DNA of 64,000 nucleotides from Streptomyces sp. CoH27 (GCF_020181035.1 NZ_JAIQYY010000012.1:151567-215566), one strand, 5' to 3'; numbered from the stretch's first letter, positions 1-9,724 are shown. Program-made: numbers and translations. Notes: generated by a model from the sequence alone, not told the origin.

Positions 1-161
1 TCGATGCCGTCCACGGCCTGGACCTGGCCGACGGTCCGGCGGATCGGGAAACCGCCCTTGACCGGGAAATGCTTGGTCAGTGCCGAGACCTGGAGCAACG
101 GCTCCAGGTCCGCGCGGGTGTTCTCCTCGCGCGGGGCCGGAAGGACCTGTTCCTCTGTCAT
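1..161 (-). CDS. Oligopeptide ABC transporter ATP-binding protein (OppF/DppF type), N-terminal part
   Basis: Only the first 53 codons are inside the window; the gene continues past position 1. The ATG at 161 begins a protein whose visible part has the usual start of an ABC ATPase domain (LLQVSALTKHFPVKGG, then VQAVDGI). The long lead before the Walker A region is typical of the second ATPase of Dpp/Opp transporters. It starts 19 bases after the stop of the neighbouring ATPase gene and is the last visible gene of a five-gene operon. It would energise peptide import at the inner face of the membrane. Confidence 0.85.
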   Translation of the reverse strand, partial: MTEEQVLPAPREENTRADLEPLLQVSALTKHFPVKGGFPIRRTVGQVQAVDGI

Positions 162-180
162 GCCGGTGACCTCCTATGAC

Positions 181-1203
181 CTAGCCCAGTCGGGGCTTGA
201 TCTCCTCGATGAAGATGGTCCGCTTCTGCTCGCCACTCAAGTGACAGGCCGACGCCCGGTCGGGGGCGAGGAGCGGGCGCTCGCGCACGCAGCGGCCGGC
301 GGCCGCCACCCGGTCCTGGAACGTGCAGCGGGGGTGGAAGCGGCAGCCGGACGGCGGGGTGAGCAGCGAGGGCGGCGTGCCGGGGATCGGGGACAGCCGG
401 GTGCCGAGGTCGGAGTCCAGGCGCGGCATCGAGTGCAGCAGGCCCCAGGTGTACGGGTGCTGGGGTGCGCGCAGCACCTCGCCGGTGGTGCCCCGCTCCA
501 CCGCGCCGCCCGCGTACATCACCATGATGTCGTCGGCCATGTCGGCGATCACCCCCAGGTCGTGGGTGATGAAGATGATGCCGGATCCGAACTCCTGTTG
601 CAGGTCCTTGAGCAGATCGAGAATCTGCGCCTGCACGGTCACGTCGAGGGCGGTCGTCGGCTCGTCGGCGATGAGCAGGTCGGGGTCGCAGACCAGCGCC
701 ATGGCGATCATCGCGCGCTGGCGCATTCCGCCGGAGAACTGGTGCGGATAGTCCTTCGCCCGCTCCCTGGGGTTCGGGATGCCGACCTTGCCGAGCATCT
801 CCACCGCCCGGTCCCACGCCGCCTTCTTCGAGGCACCCGTGTGCTTCATGTACGGCTCGGCGATCTGCCGGCCGACGGTGTAGTACGGGGAGAGCGCGGT
901 GAGCGGGTCCTGGAAGATCATGGCCACCTTGTTGCCGCGCAGCTTCTCCAGCTCGGCCTCGCGGGCGGTGGTCAGCTCCCGTCCGTCCAGCAGGATCTCG
1001 CCCTCGATCGTGGTGAACACGGGGTTGTGCAGGCCGAGGATGGTCAGGTTGGTCACGGACTTGCCCGAGCCGGACTCCCCCACGATGCCGAGCGTCCTGC
1101 CCCGCTCCAGGTCGAAGGAGAGCCCGTCCACGGCCCGTACGACGCCGTCCTCGGTCCGGAAGCTGACGTGCAGGTCCCGTACGGACAGGAGAGGAATGCT
1201 CAT
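181..1203 (-). CDS. Oligopeptide/dipeptide ABC transporter ATP-binding protein (OppD/DppD type)
   Basis: 340-residue ABC ATPase. Walker A is GESGSGKS near residue 40, the signature is HQFSGGMRQR, Walker B is LLIADEPTTALD, and the switch histidine is in FITHDLG. The C-terminal region carries the oligopeptide-transporter extension with the CRFHPRC cysteine motif seen in OppD/DppD proteins. The length fits the family. It lies 12 bases after the permease gene at 1216-2196 and just before the second ATPase, so the two ATPases probably form the nucleotide-binding heterodimer of this importer. Confidence 0.95.
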   Translation of the reverse strand: MSIPLLSVRDLHVSFRTEDGVVRAVDGLSFDLERGRTLGIVGESGSGKSVTNLTILGLHNPVFTTIEGEILLDGRELTTAREAELEKLRGNKVAMIFQDPLTALSPYYTVGRQIAEPYMKHTGASKKAAWDRAVEMLGKVGIPNPRERAKDYPHQFSGGMRQRAMIAMALVCDPDLLIADEPTTALDVTVQAQILDLLKDLQQEFGSGIIFITHDLGVIADMADDIMVMYAGGAVERGTTGEVLRAPQHPYTWGLLHSMPRLDSDLGTRLSPIPGTPPSLLTPPSGCRFHPRCTFQDRVAAAGRCVRERPLLAPDRASACHLSGEQKRTIFIEEIKPRLG

Positions 1204-1215
1204 CGGTGTCTCTCC

Positions 1216-2196
1216 TCAGGACAGCCGCACGCGCGGGTCGATGAAGGCGTACGTGGCGTCGACGATGATGTTGAACAGCAGGATCATGGTGGCGGAGAAG
1301 AGCATCACGCCGAGCAGCAGCGGCAGGTCGCTGAAGAAGACGGCCTGGACGGCGAGATTGCCGAGGCCGGGCAGGCCGAAGGTGTACTCGGTGATGATGG
1401 CGCCGCCGAACAGCGAGCCGAGGTCGATGCCGAAGATGGTGACGATCGGGATCAGCGAGCCGCGCCAGGCGTAGCGGAAGAAGACGTAACGCCGGGACAT
1501 GCCCTTGGCGCGGGCGGTGCGGACGTGTTCCTCCTGGAGCTGTTCGATCATCGAGGACCGGGCCATACGGGTGTACTGCGCGGCGAAGATCGTGGACAGC
1601 ACCACCCAGGGGATGATCAGGCCGTTGAACCAGCTGACGGGGTCGTGGGTGAACTCGTTGTAGGCGGGCTTGTCGAACCAGTGGGTCTGGTAGACGAGGA
1701 CCGCGAGAGCCAGCGGGCCGAGGAAGTAGATCTGCAGCGAGCTGACGACCATGGCGCCCGCGGTGGCCGTCTTGTCGATCAGCGTGCCGCGCCGCCAGGC
1801 GGCGAGCAGCCCGGCGCCGAGGCCGACGGCCAGGAAGCACACGGCCGCGCCCAGGGTGAGCGAGACGGTGGTGGGCAGCCGGTCCATCAGCGTGCTCCAG
1901 ACCTGCTCGTTGGTGTGGTACGAGTACCCGAAGCAGGGGGCGGGGCAGGGGCCCTGGGCGAACCGGCCGCTGCCCAGGACGAGGTTGTGCAGGAAGATCC
2001 CGTACTGCTCGGTGATGGGCTTGTCGAGGCCGAGCACATGGTGGATGTTCGCGATGCTGTCCGGGTTGCAGGTCTTGCCGCACATCAGCAGGGCCGGGTC
2101 CCGGGGCACCCCGAAGAACAGCAGGAACGCGACGATGCTCAGCAGGAACAGGATGACGACGGCACCGATGATCCGGCGCACGAGGAAGCGCAGCAT
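1216..2196 (-). CDS. Oligopeptide ABC transporter permease (OppB/DppB type)
   Basis: 326-residue integral membrane protein. It starts with a hydrophobic helix (LRFLVRRIIGAVVILFLL) followed by a large external loop containing paired cysteines (CGKTCNP and CPAPCFG). Five further membrane segments surround the BPD_transp_1 region, and the EAA-type coupling loop is near RTARAKGMSRRYVFFRYA. The ATG at 2196 places the first helix at the N-terminus as in the family. It pairs with the permease at 4088-5050 to form the transmembrane channel. Confidence 0.93.
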   Translation of the reverse strand: MLRFLVRRIIGAVVILFLLSIVAFLLFFGVPRDPALLMCGKTCNPDSIANIHHVLGLDKPITEQYGIFLHNLVLGSGRFAQGPCPAPCFGYSYHTNEQVWSTLMDRLPTTVSLTLGAAVCFLAVGLGAGLLAAWRRGTLIDKTATAGAMVVSSLQIYFLGPLALAVLVYQTHWFDKPAYNEFTHDPVSWFNGLIIPWVVLSTIFAAQYTRMARSSMIEQLQEEHVRTARAKGMSRRYVFFRYAWRGSLIPIVTIFGIDLGSLFGGAIITEYTFGLPGLGNLAVQAVFFSDLPLLLGVMLFSATMILLFNIIVDATYAFIDPRVRLS

Positions 2197-2228
2197 GGCA
2201 GGGCAGCTCTCCGACGTCGGCGGCCGGT

Positions 2229-4037
2229 TTACTTGATGAACAGACGGCGCGGGTCGATGCCGCCGATGACGTCGTCGTAGACGAGGCCGCCGACCTGGGA
2301 GCCGGCGATCTGGACCTGCTTGTAGTAGGCGGTCGGGACCTCGTTGACCACCTTGGTGAGCAGGTACTTGTCGAGTTTCTCCCATTCGGCCGCGGACTTG
2401 GCCGGGTCCGTGATCAGGCTGATCCGGTCGATCTCGCTGTTCACGTGCGGGTCGTTGAGCTGCGTGTAGTTCGACGCTCCGTCGGCGATCTGGCGGCCGT
2501 CCTCCAGCGGCGGGAGCACCGTCAAGGCGGAGGGCCAGTCGGCGGACCACGCGGTGTGGAAGATGTCGTAGGGGTTGTTCAGCTTGGAGACCTGGTCGAA
2601 GTAGGTCTCGGACGGGATCTCCTGGCGCTGGACGTCGAAGCCGGCCTTCTGCAGGCCCGCTGCCATGGCGGTGGAGTACTGCTGGCCCTCGGGGGTGTTC
2701 ATGTAGCCGAACGTCAGCTTCAGGTGGAGTTTGCCGGCCTGCTGGAGCAGCTTCCTGGCCTTGGCCGGGTCGCCGCCGGGGTTCTTCTTCTTGCCGTACG
2801 GGTCGAAGGCGGGGTCGTAGCCGGGGACGGTCGGGGAGATCAGGCCGCCCGCGACCTCCATGGCGTCGCTGCCGCCGTAGGCCCGCACGAAGGGCGAGAC
2901 CGGCAGGGCGTAGGCGATGGCCTCGCGGACCCGGACGTCCTTCATCTCGGGCTTGCTCGTGTTGATGTGCATCAGGCCGACGAAGCCCTGGTAGCCGGAG
3001 ACCGTACGGGACTTGAGCTGCGGGTCGCCGAGGACGTGGGAGAGGTTGCCCGCGTCGACCTGGTTGCTGAAGCTGAGGCCGGTCCGGTCGGCCCCGCTGT
3101 CGGCGAGCAGCGCCTTGGTGGAGGTCTCGAACTGCTGATTGAACGTGATGGTGAACCGGTCCACGTACTGGTGCCGGATCGGGTCCGTCTTCGGGTCCCA
3201 GTTCGGGTTCCTGACCAGCACCATCGATTTGCCGGACTGGAAGGACCGGATCTTGTACGGGCCGGTCGTGACCGGGTTCTTGTCGTACCTCTCCCGGGTG
3301 TCGCCCTTGGCGGAGACGACCGAGTAGCCCGCCATGGCCAGGGTGTACGGCAGGTCCGGGTGGGGCTTTTTGAAGTGGAAGACGACCGTCTTCGCGTCGG
3401 GCGTCGACAGGACACTGTCCGGCAGGTGCCGGCCCTTGTACGGGCCGTCCGGAAGCAGCTTGCGGTAGTCGGTGCCCGAGGTGTCGGCGAGCCACTGCTG
3501 GAGGTAGTTCGGGCCCTGGGTGATGAAGGGCGCGAAGAGGCGCTCGACGCTCTGGCGGACGTCCGCTGAGGTGATCGGGGTGCCGTCGGCGAACTTGATG
3601 CCGTCCTTGAGCGTGTACTTCCAGGTTCTGCCGCCGTCGGCGGTGGTGCCGGAGTCGGTGGCGAGGTCGCCGACCACCTCGTGCCGGTGCCCGTCGTCAC
3701 TGGTCGTCTTGTAGCCGGTCAGGCCTCTGTGGATCAGCTGCGCGACCACCATCTGGGCCTGCACGTAGATCTGGGCCGGGTCGAGATGGGCGTAGCTGTC
3801 ACGCTCCAGCACCTCCATCGTGCCGCCGGACCTGGCGCCGGGCACGGGGGCCGCGGGTCCGGTGGAGTCGGCGGCGTTCCCGAACTTGACGGGCGCCTGC
3901 TGGCTCTTGGCGTTCTGCTGGTCCTTGTTGTCGTTCGAGCCGGTGTCGCTGCCGCCCTTGCTGCAACCGGTGAGCACGAGAGCTCCGGCCGCGAGCACGG
4001 AGAGCGCGCCGCATGTGTGGCGTCCGCCCCTGATCAT
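2229..4037 (-). CDS. Peptide ABC transporter substrate-binding lipoprotein (OppA/DppA family, SBP_bac_5)
   Basis: About 602 residues. A signal peptide ends in the lipobox LTGC, followed by a Ser/Asp/Gln-rich linker that holds the domain away from the membrane. The mature part has SBP_bac_5 features: LKDGIKFADGTPITSADV, NPVTTGPYKI and LVRNPNWDP. It should capture extracellular peptides for the permease and ATPase genes around it. A GTG at 4040 is immediately upstream of the chosen ATG and is an equally possible start. It sits between the two permease genes, as in BldK-like operons; the specific substrate is not readable. Confidence 0.93.
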   Translation of the reverse strand: MIRGGRHTCGALSVLAAGALVLTGCSKGGSDTGSNDNKDQQNAKSQQAPVKFGNAADSTGPAAPVPGARSGGTMEVLERDSYAHLDPAQIYVQAQMVVAQLIHRGLTGYKTTSDDGHRHEVVGDLATDSGTTADGGRTWKYTLKDGIKFADGTPITSADVRQSVERLFAPFITQGPNYLQQWLADTSGTDYRKLLPDGPYKGRHLPDSVLSTPDAKTVVFHFKKPHPDLPYTLAMAGYSVVSAKGDTRERYDKNPVTTGPYKIRSFQSGKSMVLVRNPNWDPKTDPIRHQYVDRFTITFNQQFETSTKALLADSGADRTGLSFSNQVDAGNLSHVLGDPQLKSRTVSGYQGFVGLMHINTSKPEMKDVRVREAIAYALPVSPFVRAYGGSDAMEVAGGLISPTVPGYDPAFDPYGKKKNPGGDPAKARKLLQQAGKLHLKLTFGYMNTPEGQQYSTAMAAGLQKAGFDVQRQEIPSETYFDQVSKLNNPYDIFHTAWSADWPSALTVLPPLEDGRQIADGASNYTQLNDPHVNSEIDRISLITDPAKSAAEWEKLDKYLLTKVVNEVPTAYYKQVQIAGSQVGGLVYDDVIGGIDPRRLFIK

Positions 4038-4087
4038 CACGAGGATTCCCACCCTTCTGTGTGTCAGCAGTACGTGCACGTGCCTGG

Positions 4088-5050
4088 TCAGCGCGCGGTC
4101 TTGGGATCGAAGGCGTCCCTGACCGAGTCCCCGAGGAGGTTGAACGCGACGACGAAGATGATCATCGAGACGCCGGGGAAGAACATGTAGGTGATGTCGT
4201 TCTCCATCACCAGCTGGGTGGACGCCTTGGCGAACATCTGCCCCCAGTCCGGCGTGGGTTCGACGATGCCCACACCGAGATAGGACAGACCCGCCTCGGC
4301 GGTCACGAAGTTGGGCAGCAGATAGGTCGCCTGCACCAGCAGCGGGGTCACGAGGTTCGGCAGGATCTCCTTGCTGATGATCCGCCACGGCGAGGCGCCG
4401 CTGACCTTCGCCGCCTCGATGAACTCCCGCTCCCGCAGGGCGAGTGAGGTGCCGCGCAGGATGCGGCCGAGCCCCATCCAGCCCAGGAACCACTGGACCA
4501 GGATCAGGGCGACCACCCGGACGTAGGTGGGGGTCTCGTCACGGGGGCTGACGAACAGGGAGACGACGACCGGCATGCTGGCGATGAAGAACAGCTGGGC
4601 CGGGAAGGCGAGCAGGAAGTCGATGACCCGGCCGATGAAGTAGTCGGTCCTGCCGCCGAGATAGCCGGCCGCGACCCCGAGCAGGATGCCGGTGACGACG
4701 ACGGCGAGGGTGACCGCGACCGAGATCATCAGCGAGGTGCGGATGCCGTAGACCAGCTTGGTGAAGACGTCGTAGCCGTTGCCGGGTTCGAGGCCGAACC
4801 AGAACTCGCCGCTGATACCGCCGTTGGGCTTCACCGGCACACCGGCGCTGTCGAAGAGGTCCGGGCGTTCGTCCGCGTACACCGTGTACGGGTTCTTGCC
4901 GTAGAGCGTGGAGATCAGGGGGGCGAGCAGGCCGATCAGGAAGAAGAAGCCCACGACGTAGGCCGAGATCACCCCCGTGCGGTCGCGTCTGAAGCGCAGC
5001 CACATGAGCCGGCCAGGTGACCGGCCCTCGATCTTGCCAGGATTTGTCAC
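4088..5050 (-). CDS. Oligopeptide ABC transporter permease (OppC/DppC type)
   Basis: 320-residue membrane protein with a cytoplasmic N-terminus, a first helix (VISAYVVGFFFLIGLLAPL) and a long periplasmic-side loop. The conserved OppC core follows with a coupling loop (EFIEAAKVSGASPWRIISKE). The start is GTG at 5050 with only a weak ribosome site, and no other good start lies nearby. It is the first gene of the operon that runs leftward to position 1. The operon promoter should lie between 5051 and the typA terminator. Confidence 0.93.
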   Translation of the reverse strand: MTNPGKIEGRSPGRLMWLRFRRDRTGVISAYVVGFFFLIGLLAPLISTLYGKNPYTVYADERPDLFDSAGVPVKPNGGISGEFWFGLEPGNGYDVFTKLVYGIRTSLMISVAVTLAVVVTGILLGVAAGYLGGRTDYFIGRVIDFLLAFPAQLFFIASMPVVVSLFVSPRDETPTYVRVVALILVQWFLGWMGLGRILRGTSLALREREFIEAAKVSGASPWRIISKEILPNLVTPLLVQATYLLPNFVTAEAGLSYLGVGIVEPTPDWGQMFAKASTQLVMENDITYMFFPGVSMIIFVVAFNLLGDSVRDAFDPKTAR

Positions 5051-5141
5051 GGATCGCCCACTTCACCAGTAGGAATGTGACTCCACGTGTTCACCCAATG
5101 ACCCGAGCGCTGTCCGCAAACTACCCCCGAAAACGGGTTGC

Positions 5142-5182
5142 AAAAAGCCCGGGCACCCCCCTTCCTGGGGGGTGCCCGGGCT
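5142..5182 (-). terminator. Intrinsic terminator of typA
   Basis: A perfect 16-bp stem is formed by 5146-5161 and 5167-5182 with a TTCCT loop. Read on the minus strand it is followed by a run of T. It lies just after the typA stop at 5197 and ahead of the peptide transporter operon, so it should separate the two transcription units. Confidence 0.9.
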
Positions 5183-5196
5183 CAACTCGGCTTGGC

Positions 5197-7104
5197 TCAG
5201 CCGTGCTTGGCGCGGCTCGCGGCGCGGGCCCGCTCACGCTGGTCCAGGTTCACCTTGCGGATGCGCACGGCCTCCGGGGTCACCTCGACGCACTCGTCGT
5301 CACGGCAGAACTCCAGCGACTGCTCCAGCGACAGCTTGCGCGGCGGCACGATCGACTCGGCCACGTCGGCCGTCGAGGACCGCATGTTGGTGAGCTTCTT
5401 CTCCTTGGTGATGTTGACGTCCATGTCGTCGGAGCGGGAGTTCTCGCCGACGATCATGCCCTCGTACACCTCGGTGCCCGGCTCCACGAAGAGCACGCCG
5501 CGCTCCTGGAGGTTCGTCATCGCGAACGCGGTGACGGCACCGGCGCGGTCGGCGACCAGCGAGCCGTTGTTACGGGTCTGCAGGGTGCCGAACCACGGCT
5601 CGTGGCCCTCGTGGATCGAGTGGCCGATGCCCGTGCCGCGGGTCTGCGTCAGGAACTCGGTCCGGAAACCGATCAGACCGCGGGACGGAACCACGAACTC
5701 CATGCGGACCCAGCCCGAGCCGTGGTTGGACATGTTGTCCATGCGGCCCTTGCGGACACCCATGAGCTGCGTGACCGCACCCATGTGCTCCTCGGGCACG
5801 TCGATCGTCATGCGCTCGACCGGCTCGTAGACCTTGCCGTCGACGTCCTTGGTGACGACCTGCGGCTTGCCGACGGTCAGCTCGTAGCCCTCCCGGCGCA
5901 TGGTCTCGACGAGAATCGCGAGCGCCAGCTCACCACGGCCCTGCACCTCCCAGGCGTCCGGGCGGTCGGTCTCCAGCACGCGCAGCGAGACGTTACCGAT
6001 CAGCTCGCGGTCCAGGCGGTCCTTCACCTGGCGGGCGGTGACCTTGCGGTCCTTCACGGCCGCCTTCGCGTCGGCGCCCTTGCCGGTGCCGCCACGGCCG
6101 ACGAGCGGGGAGGTGTTCGTACCGATGACCATGGAGATCGCCGGCTCGTCCACCGTGATCAGCGGCAGCGGGACGGGGTTCTCGGTGTCCGCGAGCGTCT
6201 CACCGATCATGATGTCGGGGATACCGGCGACCGCGCAGATGTCGCCCGGGCCGGCCTTCTCGGCGGGCTTGCGGGTGAGCGCCTCGGTCATCATCAGCTC
6301 GGAGATGCGCACGTTGCTGATGGAGCCGTCGCGCTTGATCCAGGCGACCGTCTGGCCCTTGCGCAGCTCGCCCTGCTCCACGCGGAGCAGCGCGATACGG
6401 CCGAGGAAGTTGTCGGCGTCGAGGTTGGTGACGTGGGCCTGGAGCGGCGCGTCCTCGTCGTACGTCGGGGCCGGGATGTGCTCCAGGATCGTGGAGAAGA
6501 ACGGCTCCAGGCTGTCGCTGTCGGCCGGGACCGTGCCGTCGTCCGGCTTGGTCAGCGAGGCGATGCCGTCACGGCCGCAGGCGTAGACGATCGGGAACTC
6601 GATCTGCTCCTCGTCGGCGTCCAGGTCGAGGAAGAGGTCGTAGGTCTCGTTGACGACCTCGTCGATCCGGGAGTCCGGGCGGTCCGTCTTGTTGATGCAC
6701 AGGATGACGGGCAGGCGCTGCTGGAGGGCCTTGCGCAGCACGAAGCGGGTCTGCGGCAGCGGGCCCTCGGAGGCGTCCACCAGCAGCACGACGCCGTCGA
6801 CCATCGACAGACCGCGCTCGACCTCGCCACCGAAGTCGGCGTGGCCGGGGGTGTCGATGATGTTGATGGTGATCGGTTCCCCGCCGTCCTTGGGGTGGTA
6901 CTTCACCGCCGTGTTCTTGGCGAGGATCGTGATGCCCTTCTCACGCTCCAGGTCGTTCGAGTCCATCACCCGGTCGTCGACCTGGTCGAGCTGGTGGGCG
7001 GCGAACGCGCCGGCCTGCTTCAGCATGCCGTCGACGATGGTGGTCTTGCCATGGTCGACGTGGGCGACGATGGCGACGTTGCGGATGTCGTGGCGCGTGG
7101 CCAT
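5197..7104 (-). CDS. typA: Translational GTPase TypA/BipA
   Basis: 635-residue ribosome-associated GTPase of the EF-G-like translation factor family, involved in ribosome assembly and stress or cold adaptation. G1 is AHVDHGKT near residue 15, G3 is DTPGHADF and G4 is NKTD. The TypA-specific C-terminal domain follows, with motifs such as RGELALAILVETMRREG and VPSRGLIGFRTEFL. The ATG at 7104 gives the usual N-terminus (MATRHDIRNVAIVAHVDHGK). It stands alone, bounded by hairpins on both sides, and is unrelated to the cluster further right. Confidence 0.98.
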   Translation of the reverse strand: MATRHDIRNVAIVAHVDHGKTTIVDGMLKQAGAFAAHQLDQVDDRVMDSNDLEREKGITILAKNTAVKYHPKDGGEPITINIIDTPGHADFGGEVERGLSMVDGVVLLVDASEGPLPQTRFVLRKALQQRLPVILCINKTDRPDSRIDEVVNETYDLFLDLDADEEQIEFPIVYACGRDGIASLTKPDDGTVPADSDSLEPFFSTILEHIPAPTYDEDAPLQAHVTNLDADNFLGRIALLRVEQGELRKGQTVAWIKRDGSISNVRISELMMTEALTRKPAEKAGPGDICAVAGIPDIMIGETLADTENPVPLPLITVDEPAISMVIGTNTSPLVGRGGTGKGADAKAAVKDRKVTARQVKDRLDRELIGNVSLRVLETDRPDAWEVQGRGELALAILVETMRREGYELTVGKPQVVTKDVDGKVYEPVERMTIDVPEEHMGAVTQLMGVRKGRMDNMSNHGSGWVRMEFVVPSRGLIGFRTEFLTQTRGTGIGHSIHEGHEPWFGTLQTRNNGSLVADRAGAVTAFAMTNLQERGVLFVEPGTEVYEGMIVGENSRSDDMDVNITKEKKLTNMRSSTADVAESIVPPRKLSLEQSLEFCRDDECVEVTPEAVRIRKVNLDQRERARAASRAKHG

Positions 7105-7209
7105 AAGTTGCCGTACTCCCGGAGTGTGAGGAAAGCCTGCGCGTACGTCTGCGTTACGCGGGCCCTGCCGGGCTTGACACGCCACGGCCTTACCCCATCG
7201 TACGGGGCG

Positions 7210-7231
7210 CTGAGGAAGTCGGCTTCCTCAG
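7210..7231 (-). terminator. Hairpin after the lipoprotein gene
   Basis: A perfect 9-bp inverted repeat (CTGAGGAAG / CTTCCTCAG) with a TCGG loop, 26 bases after the stop of the minus-strand lipoprotein gene. It has no T-run, which is common for Streptomyces terminators. Confidence 0.6.
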
Positions 7232-7256
7232 GGCTCTGTGATGATCTCCATGGCGG

Positions 7257-9434
7257 TCATTTCTTGGGACTGATGGGACTCGGGGCACCTTTCGCGCCCT
7301 TCTTCAGATAGCCCATGTCCTCGAAGACCGGCGTCTGGAAACCGAACGCCCCGGCGTTGACGAGATCCCGCCGCGCCCCCACCAGCTGCGGCCGCTGATA
7401 CAGCGGAATCGATCCGGCGGCTGCCCAGATCCTGGCGTCCGCCTTCCTGATCAGGTCCCGCTCCTCGCCCTCGTCCAGGGTCGCCGCGGCCTGGTCGAAG
7501 AGCTGGTCCACCTGGTCCGTGCCGACCCGCGTGTAGTTCTGCTCGACGTTCACCGACCCGTCGGCGGCCGGCGCCGGCTTGGCGTAGACCGGCCGGGCGT
7601 CCGTCGCCGGGAAGGCCGACGAGGGCCACGAGTACAGCGCGAGGTCGTAGTCGCCGGAGGCGATGTGGTCCTTGAAGTAGCTGTCGTCCGGGACCTTGCT
7701 GATCGTCGTCCGGATGCCGACCTGCTCCAGCATCGCGGAGATCCGCTCGGCGACCGTGTTCAGCGTCTCGGAGCCGGGCCCGGAGGGGAGCACGAAGCGC
7801 AGCGTGAGCGCCTTGCCGTCCTTGGCGAGCGGTGCGGCCGGCGCGGCGCCCGGGGCGGCCGTGCCCTGGGGGGCGTACGCCCCGGCCGCGCCCCCGTGCC
7901 TGCCCTCCTGCGCGAGATGCCGGTCGGCGCCGTCGCCCCGGTCGCCGCCCTTGCTGTCATCGCCCTTGTCGTCCTCGCCGACGATGTACTGCCCGTCCCT
8001 GCCCCCGTCGGACGGCTTCTCCTTGTCGCCGTTGTCTTTCTTGTCACCCTTGTCACTCTCGGGACCGGCCGCCTTGTCGCCCTTCTTCGGCTCCTTGACC
8101 GGGCCCCCGGACACCCAGCCGGCGTCGGCGAGCAGCGCTGCCGCCTCCTTGGTGTCCATCATGCCGATCGCGCCGCTGCCGTCGGCGTAGTCGGGCTGCC
8201 CGGACAGGGCGAGATGGCTGCCGACCGGGATCGCGGGCAGGCCCAGCGGGGTGAGCACCAGCTTGGCCAGCGCCGTGCGGTCCAGGGCGCGGGCGACGGC
8301 CCGGCGGACCCGCTCGTCGGCCAGCGGGCCCTCGGAGCCGTTGAGGGCCAGCTGGGTGTAGGCGGGCTCCAGCGACTTGCGGACGTCGAAGCCGCTCAGC
8401 GCCTGCTGCTCGTCCAGGTAGCCGGCGATGGCCTTGCGCAGCTCCGTCTGATCCGACTCGGCCTCGTCCGAGTTCAAGCCGTGCGCCAGCGCCCAGGAGC
8501 GCAGCTTCTTCACGGAGGTCTTGCCGGAGCCCCGCAGCGGGTTCGCACCGCCGTGCGCGGCGAGCCCGATCCGCCGGGCCTCGGCGGGGTCGATGTCGGC
8601 GAGGTCCACGCTGCCGTCGGCGAGCGCGGCGGCCCGCTTGTCGCGGGGTACGGCGTGCAGCTCGATCTGGGACAGCTTGGCGGGCCGGCCCCACCAGCGC
8701 GGGTTGCGGGTGAGGACGACGTCCTTCTGGGCGGTGTCGACCTTGTCCACCGTGAAGGGTCCGGCGGTGACCTTCAGCTTGCGCCGGGCGCCGTCGTTGA
8801 AGGCGTCCGGGGTGCCGGTGACGTCCTTCGGGTACAGCGGCGAGAACAGCGACTTCCAGTCGGCGTAGGGGCGGGAGAAGGTGACCCGGACCTGGAGGTC
8901 GCTGGCGCCGCGCTCGATCTTCTCGATGCGGTCGTACCCGGCGTTGCGGGCGGTCCAGTAGGCGCTGTCCTTGCCGGACAGGGCGCGCCACTGGGCGACG
9001 AAGTCGGCGGCGCCGATCTCCCGGCCGTCGCTCCACACGGCCTGCTGGTTCAGTTTGTACAGCACGACCTGGCGCGGCTCGGTCTCGATGACCTTGGCCG
9101 ACTCCAGGTAGGCCGGGTCGGGCACCGGCCGGCCGGTGGCGTCGAGCCGGAACATGGAGGGCAGCACGGCCTGGGCGATCCGGTTGGTGCCGGCGTCGGC
9201 GTCGGCCTGGAAGGTGTTCAGGGTCTCGGGGACGGCGTCGACGGCCCACTTCAGCGTGCCGCCGTCGGCGATCCGGTCCCGGCCGACGGGAGCGATGTCC
9301 TGCCCGGCGAGGGGCTTCGCGACCTCTTCCTCGTCGGAGCCGCACCCGGCGAGGAATGGCACCGCGAGCGCGCCCGCGGCCAGAAAGGCGACCGATCGCA
9401 TGACGGCGCGCGGCCCGACTCCGTCGTGGGACAT
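7257..9434 (-). CDS. ABC transporter family substrate-binding lipoprotein (SBP_bac_5) with charged low-complexity insert
   Basis: 725 residues. The signal peptide ends in FLAGC (lipobox) followed by an acidic stretch. The N-terminal two thirds match peptide-binding proteins (GGTLKWAVDAVPETLNTF; ADERVRRAVARALDR). Residues of about 440-530 are an unusual Lys/Asp/Gly-rich insert (KGDKAAGPESDKGDKKDNGD and onward) before the remaining lobe. A GGAGG site 8 bases before the ATG at 9434 supports the start. No permease or ATPase genes adjoin it, so it either serves a transporter elsewhere or acts in sensing. It is part of the ordinary chromosome. Confidence 0.88.
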   Translation of the reverse strand: MSHDGVGPRAVMRSVAFLAAGALAVPFLAGCGSDEEEVAKPLAGQDIAPVGRDRIADGGTLKWAVDAVPETLNTFQADADAGTNRIAQAVLPSMFRLDATGRPVPDPAYLESAKVIETEPRQVVLYKLNQQAVWSDGREIGAADFVAQWRALSGKDSAYWTARNAGYDRIEKIERGASDLQVRVTFSRPYADWKSLFSPLYPKDVTGTPDAFNDGARRKLKVTAGPFTVDKVDTAQKDVVLTRNPRWWGRPAKLSQIELHAVPRDKRAAALADGSVDLADIDPAEARRIGLAAHGGANPLRGSGKTSVKKLRSWALAHGLNSDEAESDQTELRKAIAGYLDEQQALSGFDVRKSLEPAYTQLALNGSEGPLADERVRRAVARALDRTALAKLVLTPLGLPAIPVGSHLALSGQPDYADGSGAIGMMDTKEAAALLADAGWVSGGPVKEPKKGDKAAGPESDKGDKKDNGDKEKPSDGGRDGQYIVGEDDKGDDSKGGDRGDGADRHLAQEGRHGGAAGAYAPQGTAAPGAAPAAPLAKDGKALTLRFVLPSGPGSETLNTVAERISAMLEQVGIRTTISKVPDDSYFKDHIASGDYDLALYSWPSSAFPATDARPVYAKPAPAADGSVNVEQNYTRVGTDQVDQLFDQAAATLDEGEERDLIRKADARIWAAAGSIPLYQRPQLVGARRDLVNAGAFGFQTPVFEDMGYLKKGAKGAPSPISPKK

Positions 9435-9724
9435 CTCTGCTACCTCCAGGAAGCCGCGAGCGATATGATCACCTTTGGCGGTATTTGGAGCTGATCAGAT
9501 CTAATGCGGCCCACTGAAGAGGAAAGGATCCGGCCACAGCGGGCGACACGGCGACGACGGGCGGTAACCTCACCCGTTCGGCGCAATACGACCGAAAGAT
9601 GCATCCGTACGCCTCCGCCAATCGCTGCACATGCCTTCACATCGGCAGGTGTGACGCGCAACACTCCAAGGCGCATGAACGTTGCCGCCCCGGCACGCCG
9701 GACCCGTGGAAGTGAGGACACGTC

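Noticed and set aside
4..2280. Long plus-strand reading frame across the peptide transporter genes
   Set aside because: It is antisense to well-supported ABC transporter genes, has low-complexity Arg/Gly/Ala sequence and no domain. High GC produces such open frames.
1..9434. Peptide transporter genes as part of the clavam cluster, like oppA1/oppA2 of clavulanate clusters
   Set aside because: They lie over 15 kb from the cluster among conserved chromosomal genes, beside typA and the succinate dehydrogenase operon, and look like standard Streptomyces loci.
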